Origin: Motacilla alba alba
Lineage: Eukaryota > Chordata > Aves > Passeriformes > Motacillidae
Assembly (NCBI RefSeq): GCF_015832195.1
Contig: NC_052028.1
Location: 7,235,501 to 7,299,500, forward strand
DNA: 64,000 bases
Direction: 5' to 3'
Part shown: in pieces, positions 1-12,114 of the stretch
Position numbering within the stretch: the stretch's first letter is position 1
Layout of the letters: each line of letters opens with the position of its first letter
Translations under genes and position numbers: made by a program
Notes under the pieces: model-generated
The model's database searches: none
The model's input: the letters and a program-made list of their open reading frames with translations, nothing else
What the model was told of the DNA's origin: nothing

Positions 1-1275
1 AATGCAAACAGGTTTTTTTTAAAGAAAAAAATTAAAATTTAATTCTCAAAATATTTAAATAAATTGACTTTTTGCTTACTTACCCAAGACTATTTGCTGC
101 ACTCAGGTGAGCTTTGTAAATAATTTCAGTTCAGTCAAAGCTGCATTTTTCAGTAAGCAAAGTAATCAGAAAAATGAAAGAGTTACTGCCTGTCTCTAAT
201 CACGCTAGTGGAGGGAGGGGAGCTGCCTTATCCTGCAAACTCCAGAAACCCTTCCCTGCACCAACCCAACAGGGAATTTGTTGGAAATTCCACCACAGGA
301 GAGCAGAGATTTCTCCATCCCTTTTTTCCATGCTGCAAAGCAAATTTGGGTGCTTTGATAGATAAGCTAGAAGCACATACAAAAAATAAAAATAAACCAT
401 TTCAAAATAGTAAAGACTTGATGTGGAAGAAAACCAGGGACAGCAAGTTGAATTCTTCTGTTACAACCAAACATTGTAGTTTCTAAATCAGTAGCATTTG
501 ATGAAAAGAAAAAAATACATACATCAATTAACTCACATCCTCTCCCTGTTTAAATAGTTGTTATTTAAGTGGGTTAAGATACAGATTTAAAAGAAAAAAA
601 TGAACATATATAAATCATAATCAAGGAAAATACTAACACACATAATGATACCACCACCCCTTATTTCTGAATTCCATTTGATTTGGCATAAAGTCACAAC
701 AGCATTAGAAGGACAAGAGAAAAAATTCCTGCGTGGTAAAGAGAAGCACTAGAAAATGTGCAGATTCCCTGACACAACAGTATTTAAAAGTCATGTGAAA
801 TTTCTCATCACTTTAGCATAAATATAACTCAAAATTACTTCAAAGACTTGATATTATGTTGCATTTACAGAATGTAAACCCATCAAAGCCGACAGAACTA
901 TCCTGGTTCAAAACTGGAGGAATTGAGGAAGAAGTTGACATTTTGATTCAATCTTTAATGTGCAAATTACCTTTCACATATACAAAGTGTACTGGCACTC
1001 AGGCAGAAGACAAACATGTAATAAATCAGCTTACATTTTTTTTCGGCTCTTACTCACAGTGGAATCCCCAAAATTCATTTTATTTTATCTTTTTCCCACT
1101 CTTCAGCTTTTTCTCTTCCATTTTCTTTCCTCCTCTTCAATCAGCACAGGTTGGCATTTCTCGTTTTCTATTCTACACTTTGCTGTCTACAATGGAAAGG
1201 CGGACAGACGGACAAACAGCAGGGACAGAGTCACTGCCAGCCCAAGGTAACCTCCCCGGACTCCCACACTCTGCA
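1..1275. other. Non-coding, AT-rich interval with no gene
   Basis: The open frames here are short and show no recognisable protein. If the promoter-like block at 1306-1393 is real and fires on the minus strand, this stretch would hold the first exon and the start of intron 1 of its transcript. A donor-like sequence on the minus strand (ACT then GTGAGTAAG, GT at 1057-1056) could end such an exon, but this is weak evidence. I looked for the miR-146a mature sequence and its star arm on both strands and did not find either. Confidence 0.5.
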
Positions 1276-1393
1276 GGATCTGATGCTCTCTCAAAAACAT
1301 TTTAACTTTATAAAGGGAAGGGAATCAAAACTCATTTGCATATGGGTTCATTCCATCTCTTCAGCTCACATGTTTATAGCTCTGGAAAGTCCC
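1276..1393 (-). promoter_or_regulatory. Candidate TATA promoter with NF-kappaB and octamer sites (possible miR-146a host promoter)
   Basis: Read on the minus strand, three textbook elements follow in order: the kappaB decamer GGGACTTTCC (1393-1384), the octamer ATGCAAAT (1341-1334) and a TATA box inside CTTTATAAAG (1315-1306). Initiation would be expected about 25-35 bp further on, near 1275-1285. The spacing (42 bp kappaB to octamer, 18 bp octamer to TATA) suits a compact inducible promoter. In human the miR-146a host transcript starts downstream of PTTG1 on the same strand and is induced by NF-kappaB, which matches the position and orientation here. The motifs are seen directly. The link to miR-146a is inferred from synteny, because the hairpin is not in the window. 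Confidence 0.45.
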
Positions 1394-4300
1394 TTTCTGA
1401 TTCCCTGGCTGATAAGGAGTCAGGAAGGTAACACGGCCCAGCAGAGGTGAGACTGTTTTGCTGACCTTGCAAGAGGGGCATGCTGAAGCGCTCCATTCAC
1501 CGTGCTGGGAGGGCTCAGCTGGGAGATCTGGGTGCTGTTTATCCTTTAGATTTCAAGGCTCAGAGCATGCAAGCAGAGTTGAAGGCTCAAGTCAGAGAAA
1601 CCCCCACTCTTGCGCAGGAGGAAGCTCTGGTCAGGGCTCGATACTTCGGCTTCCTGTCTGTACACTACGCGGTCTCATCTGGGGAAATCCTGAAAACATT
1701 ATCAGATGCCTGATAAGCTCTTTAGCTTTCAAGTACATTGTGATTCAGTTTCGGTCAAAACCTCATTTGAATACAGTTTTAAAGTCTAAATAAAAAGTGA
1801 GACTCTAAAGGAGAAGACATTAGACATGCAGCCTAACATCTGTGCATCCAAAACAATGTGGCTGATGTTTGATACCAGCATAAACAAATCTGCATTTCCA
1901 TATCTGCACCAAGATGGTCAGAGCGTGTGTTCAGCTTATTAAAAAGGAGTGGAATGAGCTGTCTGGTTAATTAACACTTTTATTTATCCACAAACACAGC
2001 AGAAGCAACAGCACAGATTCCTTACTCCATTCCAACGTTGTTCACCATTGACATGAGGCAGATTGTTTCTGAGAGAGAAAAGCTGCTTAAAACTCTGATG
2101 CCCACCTCTCCCATGGGCTTTTCTGGCAAAACTGGCAAGTGACAAGACTTGTTTTGTCCCATGTAAACACCTATTTGCCAGGCATCAGACAGATTTTTGC
2201 AAACCCCGTTCACAGACTCAGAACAGGTTGACAGCATTTAACCCTGTGGATTTAGCCCTTGAAGAGAAACCTCCACCACCTCCAACATCTTCCAGTTCAG
2301 ATGGGTATTTTGTGAGGACTCACCCACAGGAAACCACTCCCTCTCCACTGGTTATCTGCATCCCAGTCAGGCCAGGAGACTTTTCTAGGATACATTCCAG
2401 GAGGTTCTCCTTCACATACAACTTCTGAAGACAAAGAAATGCACTCCATCTATGAGTCTGGAAGCAGCTAGGAGCATTTTCCCATGTATTGCATGTCTGC
2501 AAGCAGAGAGAGCACACTCCCAGCACAGAAAACCTGTATCAAACACTCTCCATGACAGCTCTGATGTTCTCTGCTGCGCTTGCCCCAGGGGTTACCACAA
2601 AAGCATGCACATGTATTTATCAGCTACCTTGGAGAAAAAGAAAATTTGAAATATATTTATAGTTAATAACCACATTCCTCTGAGTGAGTACAGAAGTTCA
2701 GGCTGCCCATACTCAGGGCAGAGATATGTACCATCTTTTGTTTCTTCCCAAGATCTGGTTTACAGATCTTCAACTAGGCTAATACACAGGTCACAATTCA
2801 CTAGAGCAGAGGTTTCAGACACAAAACCACTCACCATTTTAATACCCACATCAAAATACATAATAACAGAGATCCCAAAAGCATATGAAACTGGGATTTT
2901 GCTTTTTAGCAGCATGAGAGATCTGATGGGCTAAAAAAATATCATTGTGCGAGCTCTCAGATGCTGCCCTGGGTCACATTTGTGCACAGAGAAGCCAAGG
3001 CTCTAGTAAGACTAATCAATAAGGATGCTTAAATGGATTTGAATGAGTCAGTGCACAGGAAGAGAGGAACAGTGAAATCTCAGGCCGGGATTCATCTGTG
3101 TTTGCAGTGCTCACTTGTACAACTTTGAAAATGCCTCCTCACTCTAGTCTCGGATTTAAAAACATCTTTGTAAAAGACACTGAACTAAATTAATGTACTC
3201 CCTGCTGAGCAGTACGTCCTTGCTGGTTCCTTAAGTAAAGATAACTCAGGTTTCCTGTGTCCCAGAAGGTAGGTGTCATTGTGTGCACGTCACAGCTGGA
3301 TAACCTCAAGCAGAGAGCAGCTGAACAGAACCCAAGGCCCTTGGGGAAAGCAGCACTTTCCTCAGCCCTCAGCACATCCTCCAAGCAAAAGCAGGAAAGT
3401 GAACAGTAAAGCCAAAATATGTACAGAGGCCTTTAGAGGGCAAGGATAACAGGACAGGTTCTTCACTTTGCTTGTGAAACAAATGCAGGGACCAACACAG
3501 GGGGCAAGGAAAAGAAAGTTGGTACAGACTGGAAGAGACTGGCAGTATGCTGTGCACTGCTCCTGACAGCTGACATCAGTCAGGACACTTATTATCATCT
3601 TAGCATCTCATCTGGAAAGTTCTGAAATTAATTTCTTTTTTGACAGGAAGTCTAGATCTCAGCCTGAGTGGCTGGAATCTCTTGAGGCAATATCGTGTTA
3701 AGCCAAACAAGAGTACTCTCAGAGCAGTACTCTCAGAAACACATGCACGGTGACGCAGTGCATTTTAAGGACACTAAATCACAGCCCAGGCGCCACAGCA
3801 CCTGATAGTTCCAGCTTCTCTGCTCTCTTTACTGCTGTTCACTGTGTTCTTTACCAACAGAAGAAGCTGCCTTCCTTCTTTCACTGAGGGAGAAGGTCCT
3901 CCCAGAAGGGAGGATCTCTCCCAAGGTAGTTAAAATCTTTACAGAAGAATAAAACATGCAGGCATCAGAGATAAATCATGTCCTGTATATAAAATATCTT
4001 CCACAAAAATACAGCCTTCAGAAAGCAGAGTAGACATACAGTCATTTCATGCATGATTTCATAAATCTTTCATCCCCATTTAGAGTATTTCTTTGTGACA
4101 GGCAGTGAGGTATGAGTTATGAATTCCAACAGGAGCTGGAGCTCAGTCCCATTGAAAACTACAGCAAAACCCTCATTACTTTTGAAGAAACTGGAATTTC
4201 TTCTTCAATACTCTTAAAAGCAACTTTCACTTTGTTTCCCCTGAGAGGTTAGTTCTGTGGGTCTTTTGCTATACAGAACCTTATACACATACATATATTA

Positions 4301-7300
4301 TTTTTTACTTTTGTGCATCTACTTGTCTGGTTTCTTTAAGCTGCATTGACTTACAAATTTTATGAGCTCTCCCTCTGATTTCTGTCTCATTGCTTTAATA
4401 CCCAATACATTGAAGACAGCTTGAGCTGACAGAGAAACTGAGGAAATGCTTTATAAATCATGCACCTTTCACAGAGCACTTGGCACATTTACAAAGGCTA
4501 TGGTCATATCACAAGCCAGGTAGGATTTGATTAGCCATTTCACCACCCACCCACTGTGACAGGCATATAATTAGGACACCGTGCTCCTACCTCTTAGGCA
4601 AGCATTGAAGAGCTGTCAGGCATGCCTGGGTAGCAGAAAGGAGAAGGGATGGTAGAAATAGCTCTTCTGTGTGCTCCTGATGACCTGTACAGCCTCCAGA
4701 AGCCAGAGCTCAGCTCATGGACAAGGCTCACAAAAGAGGGAGGAACATGCCAAGACAGGAGAGCTGCAGCACCCTCCATGACATGTTTTTCTAAACTGGG
4801 AAGTGTTCCCAGTAGGAAATGCCTGCAGAGATTCATACAGAGGCATTAACCTTCCCCCTAGAGCTTGTTTGTGTATGTGAGTGCATGTACATGCACATAT
4901 TTCTTATCCTAAGAGAAGATTTTTGCTCCACAGTGGCACAGAGGGCTGGGATGTTGCCAGAACAGCCCACAGCCCCTGCAGCTTTGCTCTGTGTCCCTCA
5001 TGACAGCCAGATTGCTTGTCCCCGTGCCTTAAACCCTGTCAGAGTTTTTCTACTCAGGTTTGTCATTCCTTTAATTATTTTCCTGTGACTGGCTTTAACA
5101 TCTGTGAAAATAAGAGTCTGAGAGCCAGTGCAACACAGTCAGACCCCACACAAACCACAGTGCACCCAGAGATCTGCTCCCACACCTGCATCCTGGCCCC
5201 CATCTCCTCTCACGCCTCCCTCCCTGGGACAAGTCCTCAGGTTGCCTGCACCCTGTCCTTGATACAAACAGTGCTCCCTGAGATGAATGCAGCATTTCAA
5301 CAGGTAAAAATATTCCCCTGTCAGCCAGCTCAAGTGAAAAGAAAATGATGCAAAGCACCAGGCAGCCCAGTACAATTTCTCTGACAAGCTTCACTCTGCA
5401 GTCAGAAGTTAGAAAACAGGAAGGTTTCAAATGAGTTACTAAGGCAGGAAGTGAGTCAGCCCTGAGCAAGAGGGACAGCAAACAGCAACCCCTTCCACCA
5501 CAGACAGCCAGGCAAGACAGGGAGCCAGGCACCAGAACCAGAGTGAGCAGCCTGAGAGCAGAACACATCAGCAGGGCAGGAACAGAGAGGAAAAGTGACT
5601 CCTCTTCTCCAGCCACGGCCCAAAGGAGGGAAGGTTTTATCCATCCAGAGGACTGCCTGCTAACCAGTCTTCCTTCTCCCTGCAGCCCTAACCACCAAGC
5701 CACCAGCCCATCCCCTCCCACCCCTGCCCAGGCACACCAAGGCCTCCTGTGCAGCTCTGCTCAGGAGCAGCTGAAAGGAGTCCTCCAAAACAGCTCAGCT
5801 GTGAGTGGGATTGCAAGTCCCCTCAAGCATCAGAAATCTGAATCCTGGCCTCTCACACACTCATTTAGGTGCTTTCTGTTGGAAATAGAAACACCAACAC
5901 TTCCTCCTCAGCTGCCATCCCACTCTGCCTGCGTTTCACATGAGACAAAACTGCTCTGGAAATGGTCCCATCAGCCTCCACAGGATAAGGAGGCCAAGGA
6001 GCATCTTAGCTTAGGGGTAGAGAGGACTCTAATTACTCGCCTAGAAATAGATGTTCATCAGAGAATTCATCTGCAGCAAACAGAAGAGCCATAAGCCACC
6101 AGTGCCACCCCAGCTGCCACTGCCAGCTCGGCACCACATTATGGCAGGAGTTGTGAGGAGCTGCATTTTGGGCATAGGTACAAAAGAGGCCCCAGTCCTT
6201 TTTTAGGTGAACCTCCAGGCACAAAAATTACATCTAGAAATAGAACCTAGGGAGGGAAGTCACACAGGCAGAGCTAAAAATTAAATTCTATATACTGGAC
6301 AGCATTCCCCATCACACCAAAATGTTGCACTCCTGGATGTAGTGCCAGGAACAATATTTGGGCCTTAAGCCTGGACAGTCACACAAGCACTGAAACCCTC
6401 CATGGATAATAAATCCCCACCAACTTTTGCAGATTCCAAAACTGGGTAGAATACTTAAAGAATTGGCTGTTCCACAGGTGATGCATCTGGTTCCTATGTG
6501 TTGTCCTCTGTTTCAAACACATTGTTGAAGATATCAGGAGGACAAATGATGTTCTGCTCTCTGTATGAAAATTAGGAGGCTAATTCCAACTGAAAAAAAA
6601 ATCTGGAGGACAGACAGAATTGGCTGGGTTCCAGCACTAGAAAAGGCCCTTGCCTACAGGAGATAATAATCTTCTGTAAAGCATCAAATCACTGCAGCAA
6701 AAGACTTAAGAATCACAGCATGGTCACACACACCACGTGGGGGAACCAAGACACAACTGAAGAATAAGATGAGCTCCCTCAAAAGCAACTAGATCTTAAT
6801 GCAAAGCATTTCCAGATCCTTCCTAGTTTCAAAAGAAACTCAGACTAAGGCATGGGAAGCTATGCACAGAAGAAAGCACTTCAGGAGAAGGTTTTAATCC
6901 TTGAAAGAAGCCGTTGAGAACTTGTTATCTGAACAAAAAAAAAAAAAAAAAGGCTGGAGCAAGACTGGGTAGAAGGTAAAAAGCAAAATCCAGAATCTAG
7001 TTGCAACTTGCAAGTTTTGAATATCTTCCAGTGCAATAATCATTCTTAGAAAAATGCTGTGCTGTTGGAATAAATTTTTCCACAGGAATGTTCCCATTCT
7101 CATTTTGGCTTTTTTTTCTCACACATGCTTTGAGAGGTCAGCACACTCTTGGAACCAGGAGGCATTGTATTTACAAAATGAAGTTTTGTAAACTACTTTA
7201 CACAGCAAGGTTTTTTAAGTCAGCTTTGGAATAAGAAGTCTTGGTTCCATAATTAGGGGACTCTTTAACTGACAATTTTAAAAACCTTTAAAAAATGTAT

Positions 7301-8087
7301 CAGCCCCTTCACAAAATCCAGGAGAAGAAACATAATAAGCTCTACTCCCAGCAAAGGAACACACAGCTGCTAAAAACAGCTCTCAAAGGTTGTGTATTAT
7401 TTAAGAAGGAATATGATGGACAAGGACTATACAACACCTGAACAGCCTCAGGAAGAAAACAGTACAGACAAAACTTACAAGCTGAGAAGAAGTTCAGAAG
7501 AAAGAGCTGTTCGCTACTGGATATGTTTAGGTGAACAGAACTTGATACATTCCCTGAAAATAAGCAGAATTCATCAGAGAGAATCACAACTTATTTCTGC
7601 TGCCTGAAGTTTCCACAAGCAGCAGGTACAGAAATCCAATTGTGGTTAATTGTATTTCAAAAGGAGATTGTGATCATGCTGAATGAAGTGGAAAATCTTC
7701 TGAACTAATAAATCCAGCAGCACCTTATATTTGATTAAAGAACAAGATGATAGGTGAGTTAAACATGATGTTAATTTATTGATTCTTGAAGCTGGAATGA
7801 TTTTGGTCACCTGGCTTACAGAAAACTGAAGCCAAATAACAGCTGATTCATGCTTGGTTTTCTCTGGTTTTTGTTGTCATTCCAAAACTGAGTCATAGAG
7901 ACGTTGAAGAACCTGCACTGGAACAACAGACAAAGAAAACACCTCTGTTTCGGAATCAGATGTTCCCAGATGGGGACATTCCAGCACAGAGGGTGCCCAT
8001 GCCTGCTGCGACCTGCCCTGGGCACAGCCTGCTGCTGTCACACACGATGGCTCAGCAGCACACGGACCCAGCTCTGTGTCCTTGCCC
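1394..8087. other. Non-coding interval with no gene recognised
   Basis: No open frame here shows a recognisable domain, conserved exon or paired splice sites. There is one near-consensus kappaB-like decamer (GGGGAAATCC at 1681-1690) and an A-run at about 6934-6950. The longest open frames (a 208-residue one on the minus strand at 5095-5721 and a 183-residue one on the plus strand at 5543-6094) overlap on opposite strands and look like chance. Confidence 0.5.
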
Positions 8088-8094
8088 AGCACAG

Positions 8095-8636
8095 TGTGTT
8101 ATAGATGGATAATGAGATGATTGGCTCTCGCAATTAAAAGATAACTATTGTGTGAATATTAAGAAAAGCTTTAGTGATATATAGTTATGTTGTTGTAGGT
8201 TAGATGTCCTCTGTTCTCCCCATAGTTCCCTTTTCCCCCTGTATTGTTGCCATCAGACAGCCTGGGTTGTCCAGCACAGGTAAAAGAAGGTGTGCACATG
8301 TGCCCCTCACCTGGGGCAGTTGGGAATGGAAAAGCTTGGCGCTTAGGGGGTGCGGCATGGCAACTCCTGATCTCCAATCAAGTTACAAGAAAGCAGCCTC
8401 CACTGATAAATGGCAAAGAGCTGACTGACAGACTTTGGGAGGGGCCAGGGCTGGCTAATGCAACCCCCAGGAGTATAAAAGACTGAGCATTGCTCTTGAG
8501 GATGAATTGGCCATGTGGTACGCACGAGGGGCAGTTTTCAGCGCTGGAGCTTTTTCCTTATGTGGTCCTTTGTTGTATTTTTGTTAAGGTTTAATAAACC
8601 TTTTTAAATTTTCAAAGTGAGCAGTTGTTTCTCACA
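8095..8636 (+). mobile_element. Solo LTR of an endogenous retrovirus
   Basis: A block of about 542 bp begins TGTGTTATAG and ends TTTCTCACA, the TG...CA termini of an LTR. It has a TATA box (TATAAAAG, 8474-8481) and a polyadenylation signal (AATAAA, 8593-8598) in the order expected for U3-R-U5 on the plus strand. AGCACA occurs just before it (8088-8093, one extra G before the TG) and immediately after it (8637-8642), which fits a 6-bp target-site duplication. No gag, pol or env sequence adjoins it, so it is a solo LTR left by recombination. The 6-bp duplication suggests an ERVK-like (class II) element. The family name is not assigned. Confidence 0.7.
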
Positions 8637-8661
8637 AGCACAACACTTCAGCCCCCGTAGG

Positions 8662-8775
8662 CACCTCTGGCACACAGACTGCTGACACATGGACTGCTCA
8701 CACCTGTGACACACGGGCTGCTCACTGCTCACACCTCTGGCACACAGGCTGCTGACACATGGGCTGCTCACACCC
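8662..8775. repeat. Short degenerate tandem repeat, about 70-bp period
   Basis: Two copies of a segment starting CACCTCTGGCACACAG occur at 8662 and 8732. Inside them a roughly 35-bp sub-repeat alternates CTGCTGACACATGG with CTGCTCACACC. The repeat lies directly 3' of the solo LTR. Frames open through it on the minus strand are Cys/Gln/Val-rich low-complexity products and are not considered genes. Confidence 0.6.
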
Positions 8776-9239
8776 CCCGGGCCACTTCGGAAGGGACACT
8801 GGCCATGATGGCCACTCACCCCACAGGGTGGCAGAGCTGCGTGTTTGCCCTGCCGGGCTGAGGGCTCCCAGGGCCCTGCAGTCGGGATTGCCGTGTAACA
8901 GCCCCAGAACACCCCTTGCTGCAGGGCCAGGCACACACTTGGGCTGTGTCTCTGCGGACAGCCCACCAGAGAGCTAAGAAGGAAGATTTGCACTGCACAC
9001 CCCCGGCTCAGCCCGACCCACTGCACTGAGGGACGGCTCATCTCCTCTCCACGTTCCCAAGGGCACATGCACACTGCAGCTGGGAAAAAGTGACTATTTC
9101 CATGGGTTTTTCCTAAAACACGCTCACATCCAGCAGATGGCTATTTACAGGAGACTAATACAGCACCTTGCTTAGATGCCAGACGAAATTTGAGCAGCAG
9201 TGGAGAGAAAAGTAAAGTAACAAGCGGGGAAAGGCCCCC

Positions 9240-9700
9240 TGGGTGGCTGGGCAGCCATGGCCCTGGCCCCGCTCACAGGGAAAGCCCTGCTTGCGTTTCG
9301 AAGGACGGCTCAGGCTTTGCCTCGCGGGAAGGCAAGGCTGTGCACCCCGCATCGAGGAGGGCTCTGGGTCTCGCTGGGATCCGCGTTTCGCACGGACTGC
9401 TGTGGCCCCAGAAAGGGACGGCCTGATACTGCAGCGCCCGCGGCTACCAACCCCGCTCGGCGGGCACCGCGGGGCTCCCCCTTGTCCCCGGCGGGGCTGT
9501 CCCGTGTCCCCAGGCCCCGGCGGGGCTGTCCCGTGTCCCCGCAGCCCGGGCTCCCTCTCGCGGCTCCGCTCGCAGTCACGGCCGCACAGCCGCCTGCCAG
9601 GGCCTCATCATCGCCCCTGCCGCCCTCCGGCACCTGCGGCCCCAGGGCTCGGCACGGGGCGCTCCCTCCTAACGAGAGGGGAAAAGGCTCCAGGAAAGGG
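9240..9700. promoter_or_regulatory. Orphan CpG island
   Basis: This is a sharply GC-rich, CpG-dense segment in otherwise AT-rich flanks, densest at 9400-9670. It contains a near-duplicate of CCCCGGCGGGGCTGTCCCG (about 9487-9505 and 9520-9539). CpG islands in birds usually mark promoters, but no exon of a known gene adjoins this one. Several frames are open through it in both directions, as expected for GC-rich DNA, and none looks like a protein. It could be an alternative promoter for a minus-strand transcript running toward 1 kb, or for an unannotated lncRNA. Confidence 0.5.
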
Positions 9701-9759
9701 CAGCAGTACTACTTAGCTACATTCGCCCTGCAGAGACTTCGTGCAGCAATAAACCAGAA

Positions 9760-12061
9760 ATAGTATGTTCTGGGGCGCATTAACCGTTGTAAGAGCTATG
9801 AAGCTTTGTGTGGAAGAGGAGATTCATGGCTTTGCTAACCCTAGAGAGACCAATTGCCTCCAGGCTTCTCCTTTCTGTTCTTTCTAGGCAACGGAAGATT
9901 AAAAAGTGCTCGACTGATGGACTGCTCCCTGTAGTCACAGTGTAAAGGCACTCCGAATTGCTTAGTGCCCACTCGTGTCCTCCATTTCCCATTAACGAGG
10001 CGCTGAAGCCATCACAGCCACCTACACCGAGTGCGAGGTACCAAAGGCATGCAGCACCACAGCAGCGATTTCAGGAGGAGGAGAAGCTCGAACAAGGCTG
10101 TTACCATGGTGCCACCCACTGCCAGAACTCTGCACACAGGATGGAGTAGCTGATGTGCACTGAAGTAACTTTACTGAGCCTGCTAAGAGATTGTTTTCAT
10201 GTGCATCTCCAAATTCTCCTTACAGAAGTTCAGGTAAGGGCTTCAAGTGACTCTCACAGACAGAATAGCTCTTTTGCAGAGTGATAACCCACTCCTGAGC
10301 TCCCAGTCACATACCCATGAGGTCTGTTAAAGGATGCCACCACACAAGCATTCATTTTCATTACAGCCATGCCTTTACAATCCCCAATATCTCAGATCTT
10401 TGCAGGAAGCATAAACTTATCAAGCAAGTAAACCCAAATATTAGAAGCAGTTTTTAGTAAGATCACTGTTTTGGAGGAAAGTGCTCAAACAGCATTTTGA
10501 ACTCAAGTTGCTCAAGTCAGCCTTCCTAACAATATCCCAAGAGAAAACAGAACTTGGTACGTATGAAGAGCTGTGTGTGTTACAGCTACATTAAAGCAGC
10601 TAAGGAAGTTGATTCTTTTAGTCACCAGTAGAAGTCAGTGCTAACACCTACCTGAAGCAATACAAAATTCCCAGTGCTCCTGTGCCAGCACTTCATGGGC
10701 TGACATGGAGCAGGCTTGCAGCTCTGAAGCCATGAGTTTACATTTTCCAAAGAGAAGACACTGCCTTTGTGACTGGTCTCTCCTGGAAATCACCAAGAGC
10801 AGGAAACTCCACCCACAGATGGAGTCTCACCACAGCTTTGTCCCAGAAATTCTCAGGAATGTGCATTTCCCTTTAATCTCAGTCAGAGTTGAACAGTAAA
10901 TGAGAAACATAAAAGCCAGCTGAAACAAGTAGAACATTCTAATGAATGTTTAGAAAATTAAGCTTTGTAAAAGCAAAAGCTTCAACCTGCATTAACCAGA
11001 AATCCTAATGAGAGCAAAAAAAGCCTGAGATGAGGTTCACTGTAGCAAACAATTTACTTAATCCTACCACTACCATCTTATTTTTTACACCACAGCAGCA
11101 CTCATCCTGTGCAGACAGACTGCCAGTACTCCCAAGCCTGACTCACCCCATCTTTCTGCACACCCATTCCACCAGCCCCACAAATAAGTATTTAAGCTCC
11201 AAAATTAAAGTCTGTCAGTACCAAGAGGCCTGTAAATCTGAAATGATTTAATTACCTTTGTAAACATTATGCAAATACTCATATTCAGTTCACTATAAAA
11301 TCCTACAAGCATGTTTTAAATGCTTTAATATGCATGTATACACACATGTGGACATGGCCCAAAAGGCTTATTTATTTGATTGCACAAAGATCTAGGTTTT
11401 TGATCATAATGAGTATTTCAAAGTAACAAAAAAATCTCATTTCACCCTGATAAACTTCCATAACACATATGAAGTACTAGTGTCTCTCTCCCAGTGTGGT
11501 GTCTGTACCTACAAAGAGTGACTACCTAAATTCACATTAATGTCATATCCACACTCATACCACTGCTCCCTGGGGCCTCACATACCAATGTGTTTACCTG
11601 TGTGGCTGCCTACCAAGAGGCCACGGGATGGCACTGTGTAACCACATTGAGTGCCTCAGTCACAGGCACTTTCTGCAATACAGATCTACAGCTGCATAAG
11701 AACCCAACATACACCATATTAACCACTGTGAAGAGCAAACAGGTTCAAAGGGAAAATACCAGAATACCAGCTCTAGTGCTTACTTTACACTAGATACAAA
11801 ATTGGTTCAAACCCATGCCTGTTTAATGGACCAAATTAGGCAGTGAGGTCAGAAGGATTTTGGCCTATCATACACACTCCAACCAGCAGGTACCAACTCT
11901 TAGATATGGGTGAAAATAGTGCATTATAGCCTTGCTTAGGAGCTTATCCAGGCTCTGCTTTACCTGCTTGTCAGATTACCTCCTCCTCAAAGCTCTATTT
12001 TGCTATCTACATCTTGGGCTCACTGAAAAAGAAGTACAATAGCACTTAGGTAAAACTAGCC
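9760..12061. other. Non-coding interval downstream of PTTG1
   Basis: I see no coding exon, repeat or RNA gene here. It lies between the orphan CpG island and the PTTG1 polyadenylation signal. Confidence 0.45.
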
Positions 12062-12067
12062 TTTATT
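12062..12067 (-). terminator. PTTG1: PTTG1 polyadenylation signal AATAAA
   Basis: AATAAA on the minus strand, 48 bp after the PTTG1 stop codon. This gives a very short 3' UTR, probably under 80 nt. Confidence 0.8.
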
Positions 12068-12114
12068 ACAATACAGAACTATATGAAATTGGATCTCAAA
12101 CTTCAGAGCACACA

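Noticed and set aside
667..677. CTGAATTCCAT, an 11-base match to part of mature miR-146a
   Set aside because: The seed (GAGAAC) is absent, no star arm or hairpin follows, and it is on the plus strand while the host should run on the minus strand. Chance match.
5095..6094. Long overlapping open frames (208 residues minus, 183 residues plus)
   Set aside because: No domain, no splice context, and both strands open over the same region, which suggests chance in a stop-poor stretch.
9240..9763. Open frames of 157 and 168 residues through the CpG island
   Set aside because: Arg/Pro/Ala-rich products in several frames at once are expected from CpG-rich DNA. No conserved motif is seen.
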